Origin: an uncultured Acidobacteriota bacterium
GTDB taxonomy: Bacteria > Acidobacteriota > CAIWXX01
Assembly (NCBI GenBank): GCA_903916735.1
Contig: CAIWXX010000080.1
Location: 1 to 64,000, forward strand
Direction of reading: 5' to 3'
DNA: 64,000 nt
Part shown: one piece after another, positions 54,899-64,000 of the stretch
Layout: the number at the start of each line of letters is the position of its first letter
Position numbering within the stretch: the first letter of the stretch is position 1
Notes under the pieces: model-generated
What the model was told of the DNA's origin: nothing
Seen by the model: only the letters and a program-made list of their open reading frames with translations
Database searches by the model: none
Program-made: the position numbers and the translations under genes

Positions 54899-55273
54899 GA
54901 ATGCTATCGCATTTCGATTGGGCAAAACCCCCTCCTCAACTTATGAGGAGGCTGATTCTGCTCGATTCTCTGAAACCTGCATGGCGCAAAATCATAATGG
55001 TAGCGCAGACAGTATCAGTTTGACTCGTTCACGAATATGCCTCTACCTGCGTCGATGATGCAGCTGCTTGCGGGGATCTATGCTCCACGACGAGGGAATT
55101 TCCAGGGCTTGACGAATGTCCTGCGAACGGTTTTACTTAATATTGTGCGATCATCCGACACAGCAATCTGATAAGAATATGCGATATTCAGAGTCAAGGT
55201 ATCAATTGAGCTGTTGCCCGAAGCCGGCAAGCCTTTTAATCTATCAAAGACAATTTCAGGCACCATTCATCCA
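54899..55273. other. Gene-free interval with an 8-bp hairpin
   Basis: About 375 bases between divergent genes. CCTCCTCA-ACTTA-TGAGGAGG (54931-54951) is a perfect hairpin whose arms are Shine-Dalgarno and anti-Shine-Dalgarno-like. A second small dyad GAATAT-GCG-ATATTC lies at 55175-55189. I looked for a manganese (yybP-ykoY) riboswitch before the NRAMP gene and did not find one. No gene is supported. Confidence 0.5.
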
Positions 55274-56836
55274 ATGAATCTCGTGAAATTCGCCCTTCTT
55301 GCTGCCGTTCTCTGTTGCCTGCTGGGCGCCGGCTTCTTCTGGGCGTTAAAAAAGCCTCCTCTTTACCACACACTCGGCTTCGGCCGTGGCGCTGATTCGG
55401 TGACTCTGGACCCGGCACTCATCTCCGATGGCGAGTCCGCTTCCGTTGGCGTTCAGCTCTTTGAAGGCCTGTTACGTTTCTCTGATGACTATTCTCGCCT
55501 CGACCCCTGCCTCGCAACTTCCTGGGAAGGGTCTGCTGACGGCAAGGAGTGGATCTTTCACTTGAGGAGAGGGGTCCGGTTCCACGATGGAAATCCTTTC
55601 ACCGCCGAAGCGGTTGAGTTCAGCCTGCGGAGGAAATTCGACAGGCGATTCTCCTATTACAGGAAGGAATTTCTCGATGTCGATCAATCTCTCCTGTCGA
55701 TCAAAGGCCTGGAGGCGGTTGATCCTTTCACAATTCACATCACTCTGAACACGCCATTCGCCCCCTTTCTGGCGGCCATTGCGAATTATGCTGATATTGT
55801 CAGCCCGGAGGCTGTTCGGCGATGGGGGACTGATTTCGAAAAGCATCCGGTGGGTACCGGACCCTTCTCTTTTGTTGAATGGATACCTGAAGATCGCATC
55901 ATTCTTCGTCGCAATGATGATTATTGGGGAGAAAGAGCACGGCTCGATAGGATCGTTGTCCGATCGATCCCCGATAATAATGAGCGCCTTCTGGCGCTCA
56001 AGACCGGCGCCATCCAGGTCATGGATGGAATCAGCCCTGATGATTTTGAAGAAATCCTCAACAGGCAGGATTTGCATCTGCAGGCAACCCCGGGGTTGAA
56101 CATCGGCTTTCTCGCAATGAATCTCAACAAAAAACCTTTCAATCTCATCAAAGTACGGTTGGCTGTCAATTATGCAATCAACAAACAGAACCTGGTCAAG
56201 ATCGCCTACCGAGGATTTGCAATTCCTGCCAGAAATCCAATCCCTCCCACCATGTGGGGATTCAATGATGCGATCGCCGATTATGAATACGATCCGGCGC
56301 AGGCCCGGCGCTTGCTCAAGGAAGCCGGCTATAAGAATGGATTCGAAACCACGCTCTGGACAATGCCCATTCCCCGGCCGTACATGTCGGAGCCGCGGAA
56401 GATCGCTGAAGCCATCAAAGCAAATCTGAACGCGGTCGGAATCAAGACGACCATTTATTCCTGTGATTGGGAAAACTACCTGGCTCGAACAGCAAACGGT
56501 GAGCACGACATGGCGCTTCTGGGGTATACTGCCGATTCGCCGGATCCCGACGATCTCCTTTCAACAAACTTCAGTTCAGAATACGCCGTCACTCCGAATG
56601 CGGGGAATATCGCCTTTTTCAAGAATGCGGACGTGGATGACTTACTCATGAGAGCCCGGCAGGAGGTCGGTCTGCCTCGGCGTATCGAGCTGTATAAGAG
56701 AGTTCTTGCTCTTATTCACGAACAGGCGCCTTGGGTGCCTCTGGCTCATGCCCAGACTGTTATGGCATATCGGAGCGAGGTGCATGACATTCTTCACACT
56801 GATGTGTTCTGGTTTAACAAGGCCTGGAGAGAATGA
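55274..56836 (+). CDS. Family-5 extracellular solute-binding protein (peptide-binding type)
   Basis: 520 residues from the ATG at 55274. An N-terminal signal or anchor segment (about 5-26) without a lipobox is followed by the SBP-5 fold: TLDPALISDGESASVGVQLFEGL near the start, WIFHLRRGVRFHDG, VGTGPF, DYWG and NPIPPTMW. Relatives bind di/oligopeptides, nickel or heme for ABC import. No permease or ATPase genes are nearby. Instead the stop is one base from a hybrid histidine kinase gene, so the protein may serve as a ligand sensor for that kinase. The longer frame from a TTG at 55214 lacks family support. Confidence 0.9.
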   Translation: MNLVKFALLAAVLCCLLGAGFFWALKKPPLYHTLGFGRGADSVTLDPALISDGESASVGVQLFEGLLRFSDDYSRLDPCLATSWEGSADGKEWIFHLRRGVRFHDGNPFTAEAVEFSLRRKFDRRFSYYRKEFLDVDQSLLSIKGLEAVDPFTIHITLNTPFAPFLAAIANYADIVSPEAVRRWGTDFEKHPVGTGPFSFVEWIPEDRIILRRNDDYWGERARLDRIVVRSIPDNNERLLALKTGAIQVMDGISPDDFEEILNRQDLHLQATPGLNIGFLAMNLNKKPFNLIKVRLAVNYAINKQNLVKIAYRGFAIPARNPIPPTMWGFNDAIADYEYDPAQARRLLKEAGYKNGFETTLWTMPIPRPYMSEPRKIAEAIKANLNAVGIKTTIYSCDWENYLARTANGEHDMALLGYTADSPDPDDLLSTNFSSEYAVTPNAGNIAFFKNADVDDLLMRARQEVGLPRRIELYKRVLALIHEQAPWVPLAHAQTVMAYRSEVHDILHTDVFWFNKAWRE

Positions 56837-56837
56837 G

Positions 56838-59800
56838 ATGGCCGGCCGGAAGCAAAGCAAACCCATCATGAGCCTCAGGAGGCAGTCGATCTGGGGCCGA
56901 CTCACACTGATCTTTATCGGCATCACAATTCTTCCGATGGCGATCACTACGTATACAGGGATGCAGATGAATGCCAGTCGTGCGGAGCGGGCCCTGCAAG
57001 AGAGCAATATCCGGGCGCTCAACGATGTCCGACGATTGCTTATGGAGTACAAGCAACGCGCCGGCAGCCTTGCCGGCTTCATTGCCAAGAGCGGCGAAAT
57101 TGAAGAACTTCCTGATGCCGACCGGATTGAAACTGTCCTTGAAACGACTCGGGATTTTTCGTTCATGGCCATCGTCGAAGTCTTCGATGGAGAACGAAGG
57201 CTTCTGGCCCGTACCTCGTCCGCCAATCGAGGAATCTGGGCCTTTTTCACCCGCGCCAATGACCCCATCATCACGAGCGCATATCAGCTGGAATCACAAT
57301 CGGACTTCTTCAAGTTGCCCGTTGGCCTCGCTATCAAGGCGACAGCCCCCATGATTCACAAGGGCACTCTGACCGCCACCGGCGTTGTCGTCGTGACATT
57401 TCCTCTGAATGCCGTCATGGCTCAGGCGCTGAAGGACCAGGTGAAAACCGATGTCACCATTCAGTGGGATGTTCGTGGCGATATTGTCAGCACTCTGCAA
57501 AACAGCGAGGGATTTGAATTAAAGGAAATTTTGAAGTCAGGCATCATCCGGTTCCAGGATGTCAGGGAAACACCCATTTGCTTGAATGAACAGATCGGCT
57601 CCGACCGATATGCCACGGCGTATACGCGACTGCAGAATAATCAAGGCGTGACGGTGGGGCTGATTTCGGTGGCGACCGGCCAATCATCCATTGAAGAAAC
57701 ACGGCGTAATGCCTATAAGGTCATTTTCGTCAGCTCGATACTGGCGCTTCTCATTGCTGTCGGACTCGGAATGATGACGGCCACCTACTTCACTCAACCG
57801 ATCTATAAAATGCTTGGAGTCATTCGACGCATCTCTGAAGGCCAGCTTGATCAACGTGTGCAGGTCGACCAGAAGGATGAGATCGGCGAACTTGCAGATG
57901 CCTTTAACGATATGACCGCGAAGCTCCAATCAGAACACGCTTCGCTCCAGGATGCGGAATCCAAGTATCGCACCATTTTTGAAAGTGCTGTGGAAGGGAT
58001 CTTTCAAACGACCCTCGACGGCCGTTTTCTGAATGCCAATGATTCCATGGCGCGGCTACTGGGGTATGCTTCGGCGAGCGAGCTGATGGCATCGGTTTCC
58101 GACATCAGCAAGCAATGCTATGTCGACCCACAGGCGCGCGATGGTTTTCTGCGCTCTCTCCGTGAGACCGGCTCGGTCAAGGGGATGGAGTCTTGTATGC
58201 TTCGCAGAGGCGGCAGCACAATCTGGATTTCAGAATACGTCCGTGCTGTCTATGGCCCGAACGGCGAAATGATTTGCCTTGAAGGATCGGCCGTGGATAT
58301 CACCGAGCGAAAGGAGAGGGAGCAAGCGGAAAGAGCGCGCCATGCCGCTGAAGTTGCAAGCCAGGCCGAACGCGAATTCCTGGCTAGCATGTCCCACGAA
58401 ATTCGCACACCAATGAACGGAATTATCGGAATGTCGGAACTGCTGCTGGACACCGACCTGACTCAGCAGCAATGCGATTATGTGAAGACGATCAACAATT
58501 CGGCCGAGACCCTTCTCACTATTCTCAACGATGTTCTCGATTTTTCAAAAATTGAAGCCGGCAGACTTGAACTCGAGGCTATTCCTTTCGATGTGCAGGC
58601 AGTTGTGGAAGAGGTTGGACAATTGTTGGCTCTGCGTGCCGAAGAGAAGGGAATTGACCTCCTCGTGCGATACCCCATCGACGTTCCGTCGCTCGTCGTC
58701 GGCGACCCGAACAGAATCCGTCAGGTGCTGACCAACTTGGCGGCCAATGCGATCAAATTTACGAATAAGGGCCATGTTCTGATCGATGTGAGCTGTGTTG
58801 GCCGGCATGGGGAGTCCGCGATGATTGAATTCAAGGTCGAGGACACGGGAATCGGCATCCCGATCGACATGCAGAAGAGGCTTTTTCAGAAATTCGTCCA
58901 AGCGGAAGCATCGACAACCAGGAAGTTCGGCGGGACCGGCCTCGGCCTCGCCATCAGCAAACAGCTGGTCGATATGATGGGCGGGTCGATTGATATGACG
59001 AGTGCCGAGGGCCATGGGTCCACTTTCCGCTTTCAGCTCACACTGCAGTTGCAAGCGAGCACTCACGCCGTTCGATCGATTCCTGATCTGGCCGGAATAC
59101 GAACACTGATAGTCGACGATAATGGGACGAATCGGAAGATCCTTTCGGAATATCTCGATCGTTGGGGAATGCCATGGTGTGAAGCAGGTTCTGCTTCGGA
59201 TGCCCTTCATACGATGCAGGCGGCGCGCGATGCTGGACGCCTTTTTCAGATCGTTCTTCTGGATTTCCTCATTCCCGACATGGATGGCATTCGGCTGGCA
59301 CACGCCATCAAGGAAGATTCATCGCTCGAGCACCCGCCCGTGATTCTTCTGACATCTGTTCGGCTGCGCCGGTGCGATGATGCTTGCCGGCTGGAGGAGG
59401 CTGGATGTACGGCGTGCCTGACGAAACCTGTGAGGCCATGGGAGCTTCGTCAAGCACTTATCAAAGCTTGCTCTCGGAAGGAAGACTTTTTGGAGGCCCG
59501 GATGCCGGGGCTTCATACGACTTTTTCAGAATCTTTTCCATCGATAAAAATTCATGTCCTCCTGGCTGAAGACAATCCGGTCAATCAAAAGGTGGCATAT
59601 GCTATCCTTGAAAAGTTCGGTTGCACTGTGGATGTGGCTGCGGATGGGAAAGAGACTGTCGAACGGGCCATGCGCGTGCCGTATGACATTGTTTTCATGG
59701 ACGGATCAATGCCCGTCATGGACGGCTTTGAAGCGGCTCGATCCATCCGCCAACAGGAAGCAGCGATCGGAAGAGGGCGGCACATTCCGATCGTGGCCAT

Positions 59801-60359
59801 GACAGCCGCGGCGATGCAGGGCGATCGGGAAAAATGTCTCGCTGCAGGAATGGATGACTACATTGCCAAGCCAATCCGGCTGGCAGATGTCCACAACATT
59901 CTGATGAAGTATTTCGGCCAAAAAGCATCGACGAAATCCCCATCAACCGATTCCAATGACACTTCAATGGCAACCCCGAAGAATCCTGCCACCGCCTCCG
60001 TTCTCAATAGAAACTATATCGCGGAATTGATTGTGAACAACCTCGATATTGTTCAGGAGATGATCCGGACCTTTTTGCAGGATCTTCCGAAAAATATCGC
60101 ACAGCTCAGGGACGTCGTCGATGGCGGTGACCTGGAAACGATCATCAAGCGCGCCCACTCGATGAAAGGATCTGTTTCGCAAATGGGGGGCGAGCGTCTG
60201 GCAGCGGTTTTTCTTCGCATCGAATGCCTGGCCAAGGAAGCCCGGTTGGAGGATTGCCGCCGGGAAATGGTGGCTGTCGATTCGGAATATCAGGCCCTGT
60301 ATCGAGAAATGTCTGAAACAGATTGGGTGGCACTCGCACAGGAGAATCCGAAGGATTGA
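56838..60359 (+). CDS. Hybrid histidine kinase (Cache-HAMP-PAS-HisKA-HATPase-REC-REC-Hpt)
   Basis: 1173 residues from the ATG at 56838, one base after the binding-protein stop; GGAGAG lies upstream. Order: membrane segment (about 22-40), periplasmic Cache-like sensor (45-290), second membrane segment (294-316), HAMP (about 318-370), PAS (373-490), HisKA with His520 ([12 protein letters not shown]), HATPase ([25 protein letters not shown]), receiver 1 (Asp809), receiver 2 (Asp955) and Hpt (His1107 in AHSMKG). All phosphorelay residues are present, so it can pass phosphate His-Asp-His to an outside response regulator, which is not in the window. The decayed kinase at 24.2-25.6 kb has the same back half. 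Confidence 0.95.
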   Translation: MAGRKQSKPIMSLRRQSIWGRLTLIFIGITILPMAITTYTGMQMNASRAERALQESNIRALNDVRRLLMEYKQRAGSLAGFIAKSGEIEELPDADRIETVLETTRDFSFMAIVEVFDGERRLLARTSSANRGIWAFFTRANDPIITSAYQLESQSDFFKLPVGLAIKATAPMIHKGTLTATGVVVVTFPLNAVMAQALKDQVKTDVTIQWDVRGDIVSTLQNSEGFELKEILKSGIIRFQDVRETPICLNEQIGSDRYATAYTRLQNNQGVTVGLISVATGQSSIEETRRNAYKVIFVSSILALLIAVGLGMMTATYFTQPIYKMLGVIRRISEGQLDQRVQVDQKDEIGELADAFNDMTAKLQSEHASLQDAESKYRTIFESAVEGIFQTTLDGRFLNANDSMARLLGYASASELMASVSDISKQCYVDPQARDGFLRSLRETGSVKGMESCMLRRGGSTIWISEYVRAVYGPNGEMICLEGSAVDITERKEREQAERARHAAEVASQAEREFLASMSHEIRTPMNGIIGMSELLLDTDLTQQQCDYVKTINNSAETLLTILNDVLDFSKIEAGRLELEAIPFDVQAVVEEVGQLLALRAEEKGIDLLVRYPIDVPSLVVGDPNRIRQVLTNLAANAIKFTNKGHVLIDVSCVGRHGESAMIEFKVEDTGIGIPIDMQKRLFQKFVQAEASTTRKFGGTGLGLAISKQLVDMMGGSIDMTSAEGHGSTFRFQLTLQLQASTHAVRSIPDLAGIRTLIVDDNGTNRKILSEYLDRWGMPWCEAGSASDALHTMQAARDAGRLFQIVLLDFLIPDMDGIRLAHAIKEDSSLEHPPVILLTSVRLRRCDDACRLEEAGCTACLTKPVRPWELRQALIKACSRKEDFLEARMPGLHTTFSESFPSIKIHVLLAEDNPVNQKVAYAILEKFGCTVDVAADGKETVERAMRVPYDIVFMDGSMPVMDGFEAARSIRQQEAAIGRGRHIPIVAMTAAAMQGDREKCLAAGMDDYIAKPIRLADVHNILMKYFGQKASTKSPSTDSNDTSMATPKNPATASVLNRNYIAELIVNNLDIVQEMIRTFLQDLPKNIAQLRDVVDGGDLETIIKRAHSMKGSVSQMGGERLAAVFLRIECLAKEARLEDCRREMVAVDSEYQALYREMSETDWVALAQENPKD

Positions 60360-60600
60360 TGAGAGTCGGCCGGGATTTGAGAGCAGAGGCATAATCCGGC
60401 CTTGCCCGCCGGCACCGCCGCCAAGGAGGACAATGGAGATGGAGAATGCAGGCCATGCATTTGTCACTCGGATATCGCAATTCATCACATGGATTTGTCG
60501 TCGTTCACCTTGCCATATGTCTCTTCAAATGGCTTTGAGTATAATGATAAGCCGATCTGAAAATTTCCGACTTCTAAGTTCCAGTCTATGAGGAGTGAAA

Positions 60601-61170
60601 ATGGATCGCAAGGATTTCCTGAAAACAGTGGGACAAGTGGGAATTATTTCCGGAGCCGTTGCGGCGCTCGGAGGTCAGTGCACATGTTTTGCGGCGGCCA
60701 CCGAGGCGCCGGCGACAAAGAGCACACCATGTGAAGAAAAACAAGAATGGATCGAAGGATGGACAAAGCGGTTCTTTGACAACCTCGATTCGGAGCTGGA
60801 CCAGACGACCCGGATAAAATTGTTGGTGGCCAATGGACGTGCCTGCTACCGTCATTCGCGCGAAGGCCGAACCGCCACTCCCATCTCCATCAACAAGCTC
60901 GTCGACAAGCTGCAAAAATACGAGGGCAAGGAGAATGTGCGGCTTGAGGACAATATTGTCTATTTCAATTACCAAACGCCGGACGGCAAATGCCTCTGTC
61001 CGCTGGTCGAAGCCGGCCCAAAGGAACTTTCTCACACATACTGCAATTGCTCCGTTGGATATGTCACTGAGATGTTCTCGCAAGCGATCGGGAAACCCGT
61101 CGCAGTGGAGCTTCTGGAATCTCTCAGGCGCGGCGGAACCGGCTGCAAATTCAAGGTTACTCCCGCCTGA
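60601..61170 (+). CDS. Exported Cys-rich protein (DUF6144-like)
   Basis: 189 residues from the ATG at 60601 (AGGAG 5 bases upstream). The N-terminus RKDFLKTVGQVGIISGAVAA resembles a Tat signal with Lys in place of the second Arg. Three CxC pairs follow: QCTCF at about residue 27, KCLCPL at about 128 and YCNCSV at about 146, with another Cys in GTGCKF near the end. The C-terminal block LCPLVEAGPKELSHTYCNCS and GYVTEMF is a known but uncharacterised family (DUF6144-like, tentative). Metal or cofactor binding is suggested by the CxC pairs and the Tat-like signal, since Tat exports folded, often cofactor-loaded proteins. Confidence 0.82.
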   Translation: MDRKDFLKTVGQVGIISGAVAALGGQCTCFAAATEAPATKSTPCEEKQEWIEGWTKRFFDNLDSELDQTTRIKLLVANGRACYRHSREGRTATPISINKLVDKLQKYEGKENVRLEDNIVYFNYQTPDGKCLCPLVEAGPKELSHTYCNCSVGYVTEMFSQAIGKPVAVELLESLRRGGTGCKFKVTPA

Positions 61171-61335
61171 TGACCTCAGTGTTTGCTAATTTGCACCAGT
61201 TGGAATCGCCGGGACATCGCTGCAGAGAAACCTCTCTCCTCAGGGCGACCCCGCAAAGAGCATCGATAGAACAATAAGCTTTTTCAAAGACTCCACCTCG
61301 AACCGGCTGTCTCGACGCCACGACGCACAATTTCT

Positions 61336-61364
61336 TTGAGATGGTGCTGTGCTCGCGCTATACT
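61336..61364 (+). promoter_or_regulatory. Promoter of the small exported protein gene
   Basis: TTGAGA (61336-61341), 17-bp spacer, TATACT (61359-61364), 34 bases before the ATG at 61399. It lies inside the longest frame of the next gene, which supports the shorter start. Confidence 0.7.
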
Positions 61365-61398
61365 CGCCTTGAGAAAGGAATTTTTGAGGAGAAACAGA

Positions 61399-61908
61399 AT
61401 GATCATGAGAGCACGATACGTATCGGCCGCGGCGATAGTGACAAGTATTTTCATGACGACCTTTGCTTGGGCCCAGTTGAACTTCGGGGATGCCGACATT
61501 CGCGAGTTATCTCAGTATAAGCTGACATCAGAACGCGTCAGTACGCTTACGTCCGCTCTGAAGGCTCTCAACAAACTGGCCCAATCCAATCCTGCCGCCA
61601 TTAGAAATGTTGTGGCGAAGGAGGGATCGACGATTTCCGATTCGGTGAAGCTCATCGAAGCCGATACGGCCGTGTCCACGGCGATTAAAAGCGCTGCCAT
61701 TACAGCCCACGACTATGTCCTCAGCAGCATCGCGCTGGCACAAGCCTATAATGCAGCGGAATTGAAGAAAATGGGCGCATCCTATTCGGGCCAATTGCAG
61801 GTCCCTGATGAAAATGTGGCGTTCGTTGAATCACACCCGGTTGCGATCGAAGCGGTGATGTCGGAGATTGAAAAGTTCGCTCAGGTGGCTGACAGCTCAA
61901 GCAATTGA
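61399..61908 (+). CDS. Small exported protein of unknown function
   Basis: 169 residues from the ATG at 61399, with GAGGAG 6 bases upstream and a promoter just before. Signal peptide (about 1-26, ending AWA), then a helical mature part with many Ala and Ser residues. No conserved motif I recognise. Probably periplasmic. It has its own promoter and is not tightly linked to its neighbours. Confidence 0.78.
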   Translation: MIMRARYVSAAAIVTSIFMTTFAWAQLNFGDADIRELSQYKLTSERVSTLTSALKALNKLAQSNPAAIRNVVAKEGSTISDSVKLIEADTAVSTAIKSAAITAHDYVLSSIALAQAYNAAELKKMGASYSGQLQVPDENVAFVESHPVAIEAVMSEIEKFAQVADSSSN

Positions 61909-62068
61909 AGTCGCCGACTGAGAGATGTCTCATGGATCCGGATCTCATCTACCTGGGGGTATCCCAAGAGCTCATTGATTATCGCTCTCGCGGATATCGA
62001 ACACTGGTGTGATTGATTTTCTGGAGGGCCGGGCTCATCCGATCGTACAATCATGTTAGAATTGCGAT

Positions 62069-62383
62069 ATGGAAGATTTTAAACCAAAGACCGCTTTCGA
62101 GATCGCGATGGAACGTCTGCAAAAAAGGGATGTCGAGGAAGGTGTCAAGGAGCGCCCGCTCACGGACGCGCAGCGGGCGGCGATTGCTGAAATACGAAGC
62201 TTCTACAAGGCGAAGCTGGCCGAACGCGATGTGCTGTATCAGTCGGAAATGAAAAGGATCCCTGACCCCGAGGTGCGCCTGAAACTGGAAGATGACTATC
62301 GCCATGACCGTGAACGGTTCGAGAACGAATGCGAAGCGAAAGTCGAACGCGCTCGCACTGAGCAGGATTCTCACCACGATTGA
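62069..62383 (+). CDS. Small charged helical protein of unknown function
   Basis: 104 residues, almost all charged helix (RPLTDAQRAAIAEIRSFYKA and on to the end), likely a coiled coil and cytoplasmic. A TACAAT box (62046-62051) lies 17 bases before the ATG, which leaves a very short leader and no clear ribosome site. Conserved small proteins of this type are found beside many unrelated genes; I do not recognise the family. It faces the aminotransferase across a 292-base gap in which I see nothing. Confidence 0.65.
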   Translation: MEDFKPKTAFEIAMERLQKRDVEEGVKERPLTDAQRAAIAEIRSFYKAKLAERDVLYQSEMKRIPDPEVRLKLEDDYRHDRERFENECEAKVERARTEQDSHHD

Positions 62384-62675
62384 AGTCGCTGTCTCTGATC
62401 CAGCGACCCTCCAGAATCATCACGGCGCATCAGGACCACAATCCAGTAGTAGGGGAGAGCGGTTTGGTTTGTGCTGCGCCGGCAATCTGTCTTCAATCCG
62501 GCGAGGAGGGGCTTCCCTACCCGGGGCAGATCACCCTCTGCCTGCGTGCCCCTGTGCGATTCATTGGAAACGCCTTCATCGGCGATGGGCAGCGTGAGAG
62601 ATGGTGATAAGCGGTATGCCGGCCGAGAGATTTCCACAACCATGCCGGATCTTGGAACGCTCTACGGGAATGGGG

Positions 62676-63908
62676 TTATGCTATCGCCGCCTGCTTATCG
62701 AGTCGCTCCTCGATCACTTGCCACCTCAACATGTCTTTCACCACCATCGCGATGCGGTGAATGCCTTCGGTGATGCGATCCGCTGGCATATAAGAAAAAT
62801 TGAGCCGCAGCGTGTTTTCGTGATCTCCATTCGGGAAAAAGGCGCCACCCGGCACAAAAGCGACATCCAATTCAAGACAGCGTCTCAGAACGACGCGGGC
62901 ATTCAGTCGTTCAGGCAGCTCAACCCATAAAAAAAGCCCGCCATTCGGCTGCGAAAAACGAACGCTTTCGGGCATTTCATTTTCCAGCGCTCTGACCATT
63001 GCATCCCGACGGTCGCGATAAACTTCCGTGATTCGACGAATATTTTCTTCAAGGTCATGCACTGCCATGAACCTCTCGACTTGCATCTGATTCAAAGTGC
63101 TGGTGTGCAAGTCCGCGCCCTGCTTGAGGATGACGAATTTCTCATAGAGCGGCGGCTCAGCGACGACCCACGCAATTCTCAACCCGGGACAAAAGATCTT
63201 TGAAAAGGTGCCGAGCGATATGACCCATCCACCTTCATCGAAGGATTTAAGCGCCGGTAGAGTCTCTCCTTCAAACCGGAGCTCTCCATATGGGTTATCT
63301 TCAATCAGGGGGATCCCGCGGCGGTTGACAATCTCCATGAAGCGGCGCCGTCGATTCAGCGACCAGGTCCTTCCGGAAGGGTTCTGGAAATTCGGGATGA
63401 CATAAATGAATTTAACCTTGTCGCATCGACTCAGGCACTCCTCCAAGGCTTCAATGTTCATGCCATCATCGTCTGTCGGCACTTCGACCCAACGCGGCTT
63501 GAAGACGTTCCATGCAGAGATGGCGCCGACATAGGTCGGACTTTCGCAGATGATTGTGTCGCCTTCGTCGAGGAAGAGCTTTCCGGTCAGATCGAGTCCC
63601 TGCTGAGAGCCCGTCGTGATGAGAACATCATTGGCGGAAATTTGCGTGCCCCACTTGGCATTCATGCGGGCGGCAATTTTTTCGCGGAGAGGCGGATGTC
63701 CTTCGGTTGTGGAATATTGCAGTGCGCGAGACCCTTCTTCTTCAAGAATATGCTGCGTGATTGCGCCGAGTTCGGCTGTCGGAAATAACTCGGGCGCCGG
63801 AAGGCCGCCGGCGAACGAGATCACGTCCGGCCTCTGTGTCACTTTCAGCATTTCCCGAATTTCGGATGCCTTCACTGTTTTCATTCTGTTGGCGAGATGG
63901 ATGCTCAT
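62676..63908 (-). CDS. PLP-dependent class I/II aminotransferase
   Basis: 410 residues from the ATG at 63908 (GAGGGAG 8 bases upstream). The start lies 39 bases inside the longest frame. The family run ISFAGGLPAPELFP, QYSTTEGHPPLRE, PNFQNPSGRTWS and the PLP lysine in SLGTFSKIFCPGLRIAW place it with the LysN/2-aminoadipate and multi-substrate aminotransferases related to the MocR C-domain. It probably acts on 2-aminoadipate, aromatic or branched-chain amino acids. No DNA-binding domain is fused. Cytoplasmic. Its promoter lies beyond the region I can judge at the right edge. Confidence 0.93.
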   Translation of the reverse strand: MSIHLANRMKTVKASEIREMLKVTQRPDVISFAGGLPAPELFPTAELGAITQHILEEEGSRALQYSTTEGHPPLREKIAARMNAKWGTQISANDVLITTGSQQGLDLTGKLFLDEGDTIICESPTYVGAISAWNVFKPRWVEVPTDDDGMNIEALEECLSRCDKVKFIYVIPNFQNPSGRTWSLNRRRRFMEIVNRRGIPLIEDNPYGELRFEGETLPALKSFDEGGWVISLGTFSKIFCPGLRIAWVVAEPPLYEKFVILKQGADLHTSTLNQMQVERFMAVHDLEENIRRITEVYRDRRDAMVRALENEMPESVRFSQPNGGLFLWVELPERLNARVVLRRCLELDVAFVPGGAFFPNGDHENTLRLNFSYMPADRITEGIHRIAMVVKDMLRWQVIEERLDKQAAIA

Positions 63909-64000
63909 CTTTTGTTCTCCCTCGCGCTCTGGAAGACGACCGACCATCTCTGGCGCATGCTTTTAATCAAACAATCGGCGGCGTGCCGACGCCGGTTCGG

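Noticed and set aside
54899-55100. Manganese riboswitch before the NRAMP gene
   Set aside because: No yybP-ykoY core was recognised, and the likely transcription start lies next to the ATG.
47770-55190. Near-identical 16-mers AATATGCGAxATTCAG at about 47782 and 55176
   Set aside because: One mismatch in 16 bases is expected by chance many times in 64 kb; the flanks do not match.
55472-56506. 344-codon minus-strand frame opposite the solute-binding protein
   Set aside because: Shadow frame without start signals; the plus-strand gene is certain.

Overview
The window is a stretch of chromosome from a diderm (Gram-negative) bacterium. RND pumps, a TonB-type C-terminal domain, a bifunctional PBP1A and many exported proteins point that way. 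Translation fits the standard bacterial code, and clear sigma-70-like promoters (TTGACx, 16-18 bp, TATAAT-like) recur between genes. Long Ser/Thr-kinase fusions, TPR and DUF4388 proteins, two M28 peptidases, glutamate formimidoyltransferase and DUF3467 suggest an environmental lineage such as Acidobacteriota or a neighbouring uncultured phylum. That placement is inference and weak. I saw no rRNA, tRNA, CRISPR array or intact insertion sequence.

Layout. 0-2.6 kb (minus): a zinc-ribbon protein running off the left edge and a membrane TPR protein. 3-4.5 kb (plus): ftcD and a DUF4388 protein. 4.6-6 kb (minus): an HDAC-family deacetylase coupled to an exported cyclophilin. 6.4-10.3 kb (plus): HU, a ROK sugar kinase, lepA and a small membrane protein. 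10.3-16 kb (minus): a long collinear run yajQ, polyprenyl diphosphate synthase, CYTH protein, murU-like, amgK-like, namZ-like, DUF3467. The last part reads as a MurNAc salvage pathway beside a lipid-carrier gene. 16.3-18.1 kb (plus): two proteins of unknown role and cutA. 18.6-21.2 kb (plus): two tandem D-Ala-D-Ala-ligase-like ATP-grasp enzymes and a GNAT acetyltransferase with overlapping frames behind one good promoter. This is the best candidate for an undescribed biosynthetic unit. 21.2-23.5 kb (minus): PBP1A.

23.5-26.4 kb is a gene graveyard on the minus strand. It holds a cbiR-like cobamide-remodelling gene with two frameshifts, the first ~30 codons of a cobU-like gene, a hybrid histidine kinase broken by three in-frame stops plus a frameshift, and a btuF-like cobalamin-binding protein with a stop just after its signal peptide. 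Read together they are the remains of a cobamide salvage/uptake locus.

26.8-29.4 kb (plus) is an envelope/stress-type cluster (DUF883-like, a large exported Trp/Tyr-rich protein with a charged tail, a GlsB/YeaQ-type membrane protein), followed by a GH114-like protein. 30.4-36.6 kb (minus): a membrane M28 peptidase, a coiled-coil protein and a 1112-residue fusion of pseudo-receiver, Ser/Thr kinase, membrane segment and TonB-type C-terminus. 36.9-39.9 kb (plus): a heparinase II/III-like exported protein. 40-47.4 kb (minus): one adaptor and two RND pumps. 48-52.8 kb (plus): HlyD-like adaptor, ABC ATPase, ABC-2 permease and an exported M28 peptidase. 52.9-54.9 kb (minus): an NRAMP metal transporter fused to a universal stress protein domain. 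55.3-60.4 kb (plus): a family-5 solute-binding protein directly followed by a large hybrid histidine kinase. 60.6-62.4 kb (plus): three small proteins of unknown function. 62.7-63.9 kb (minus): a PLP aminotransferase.
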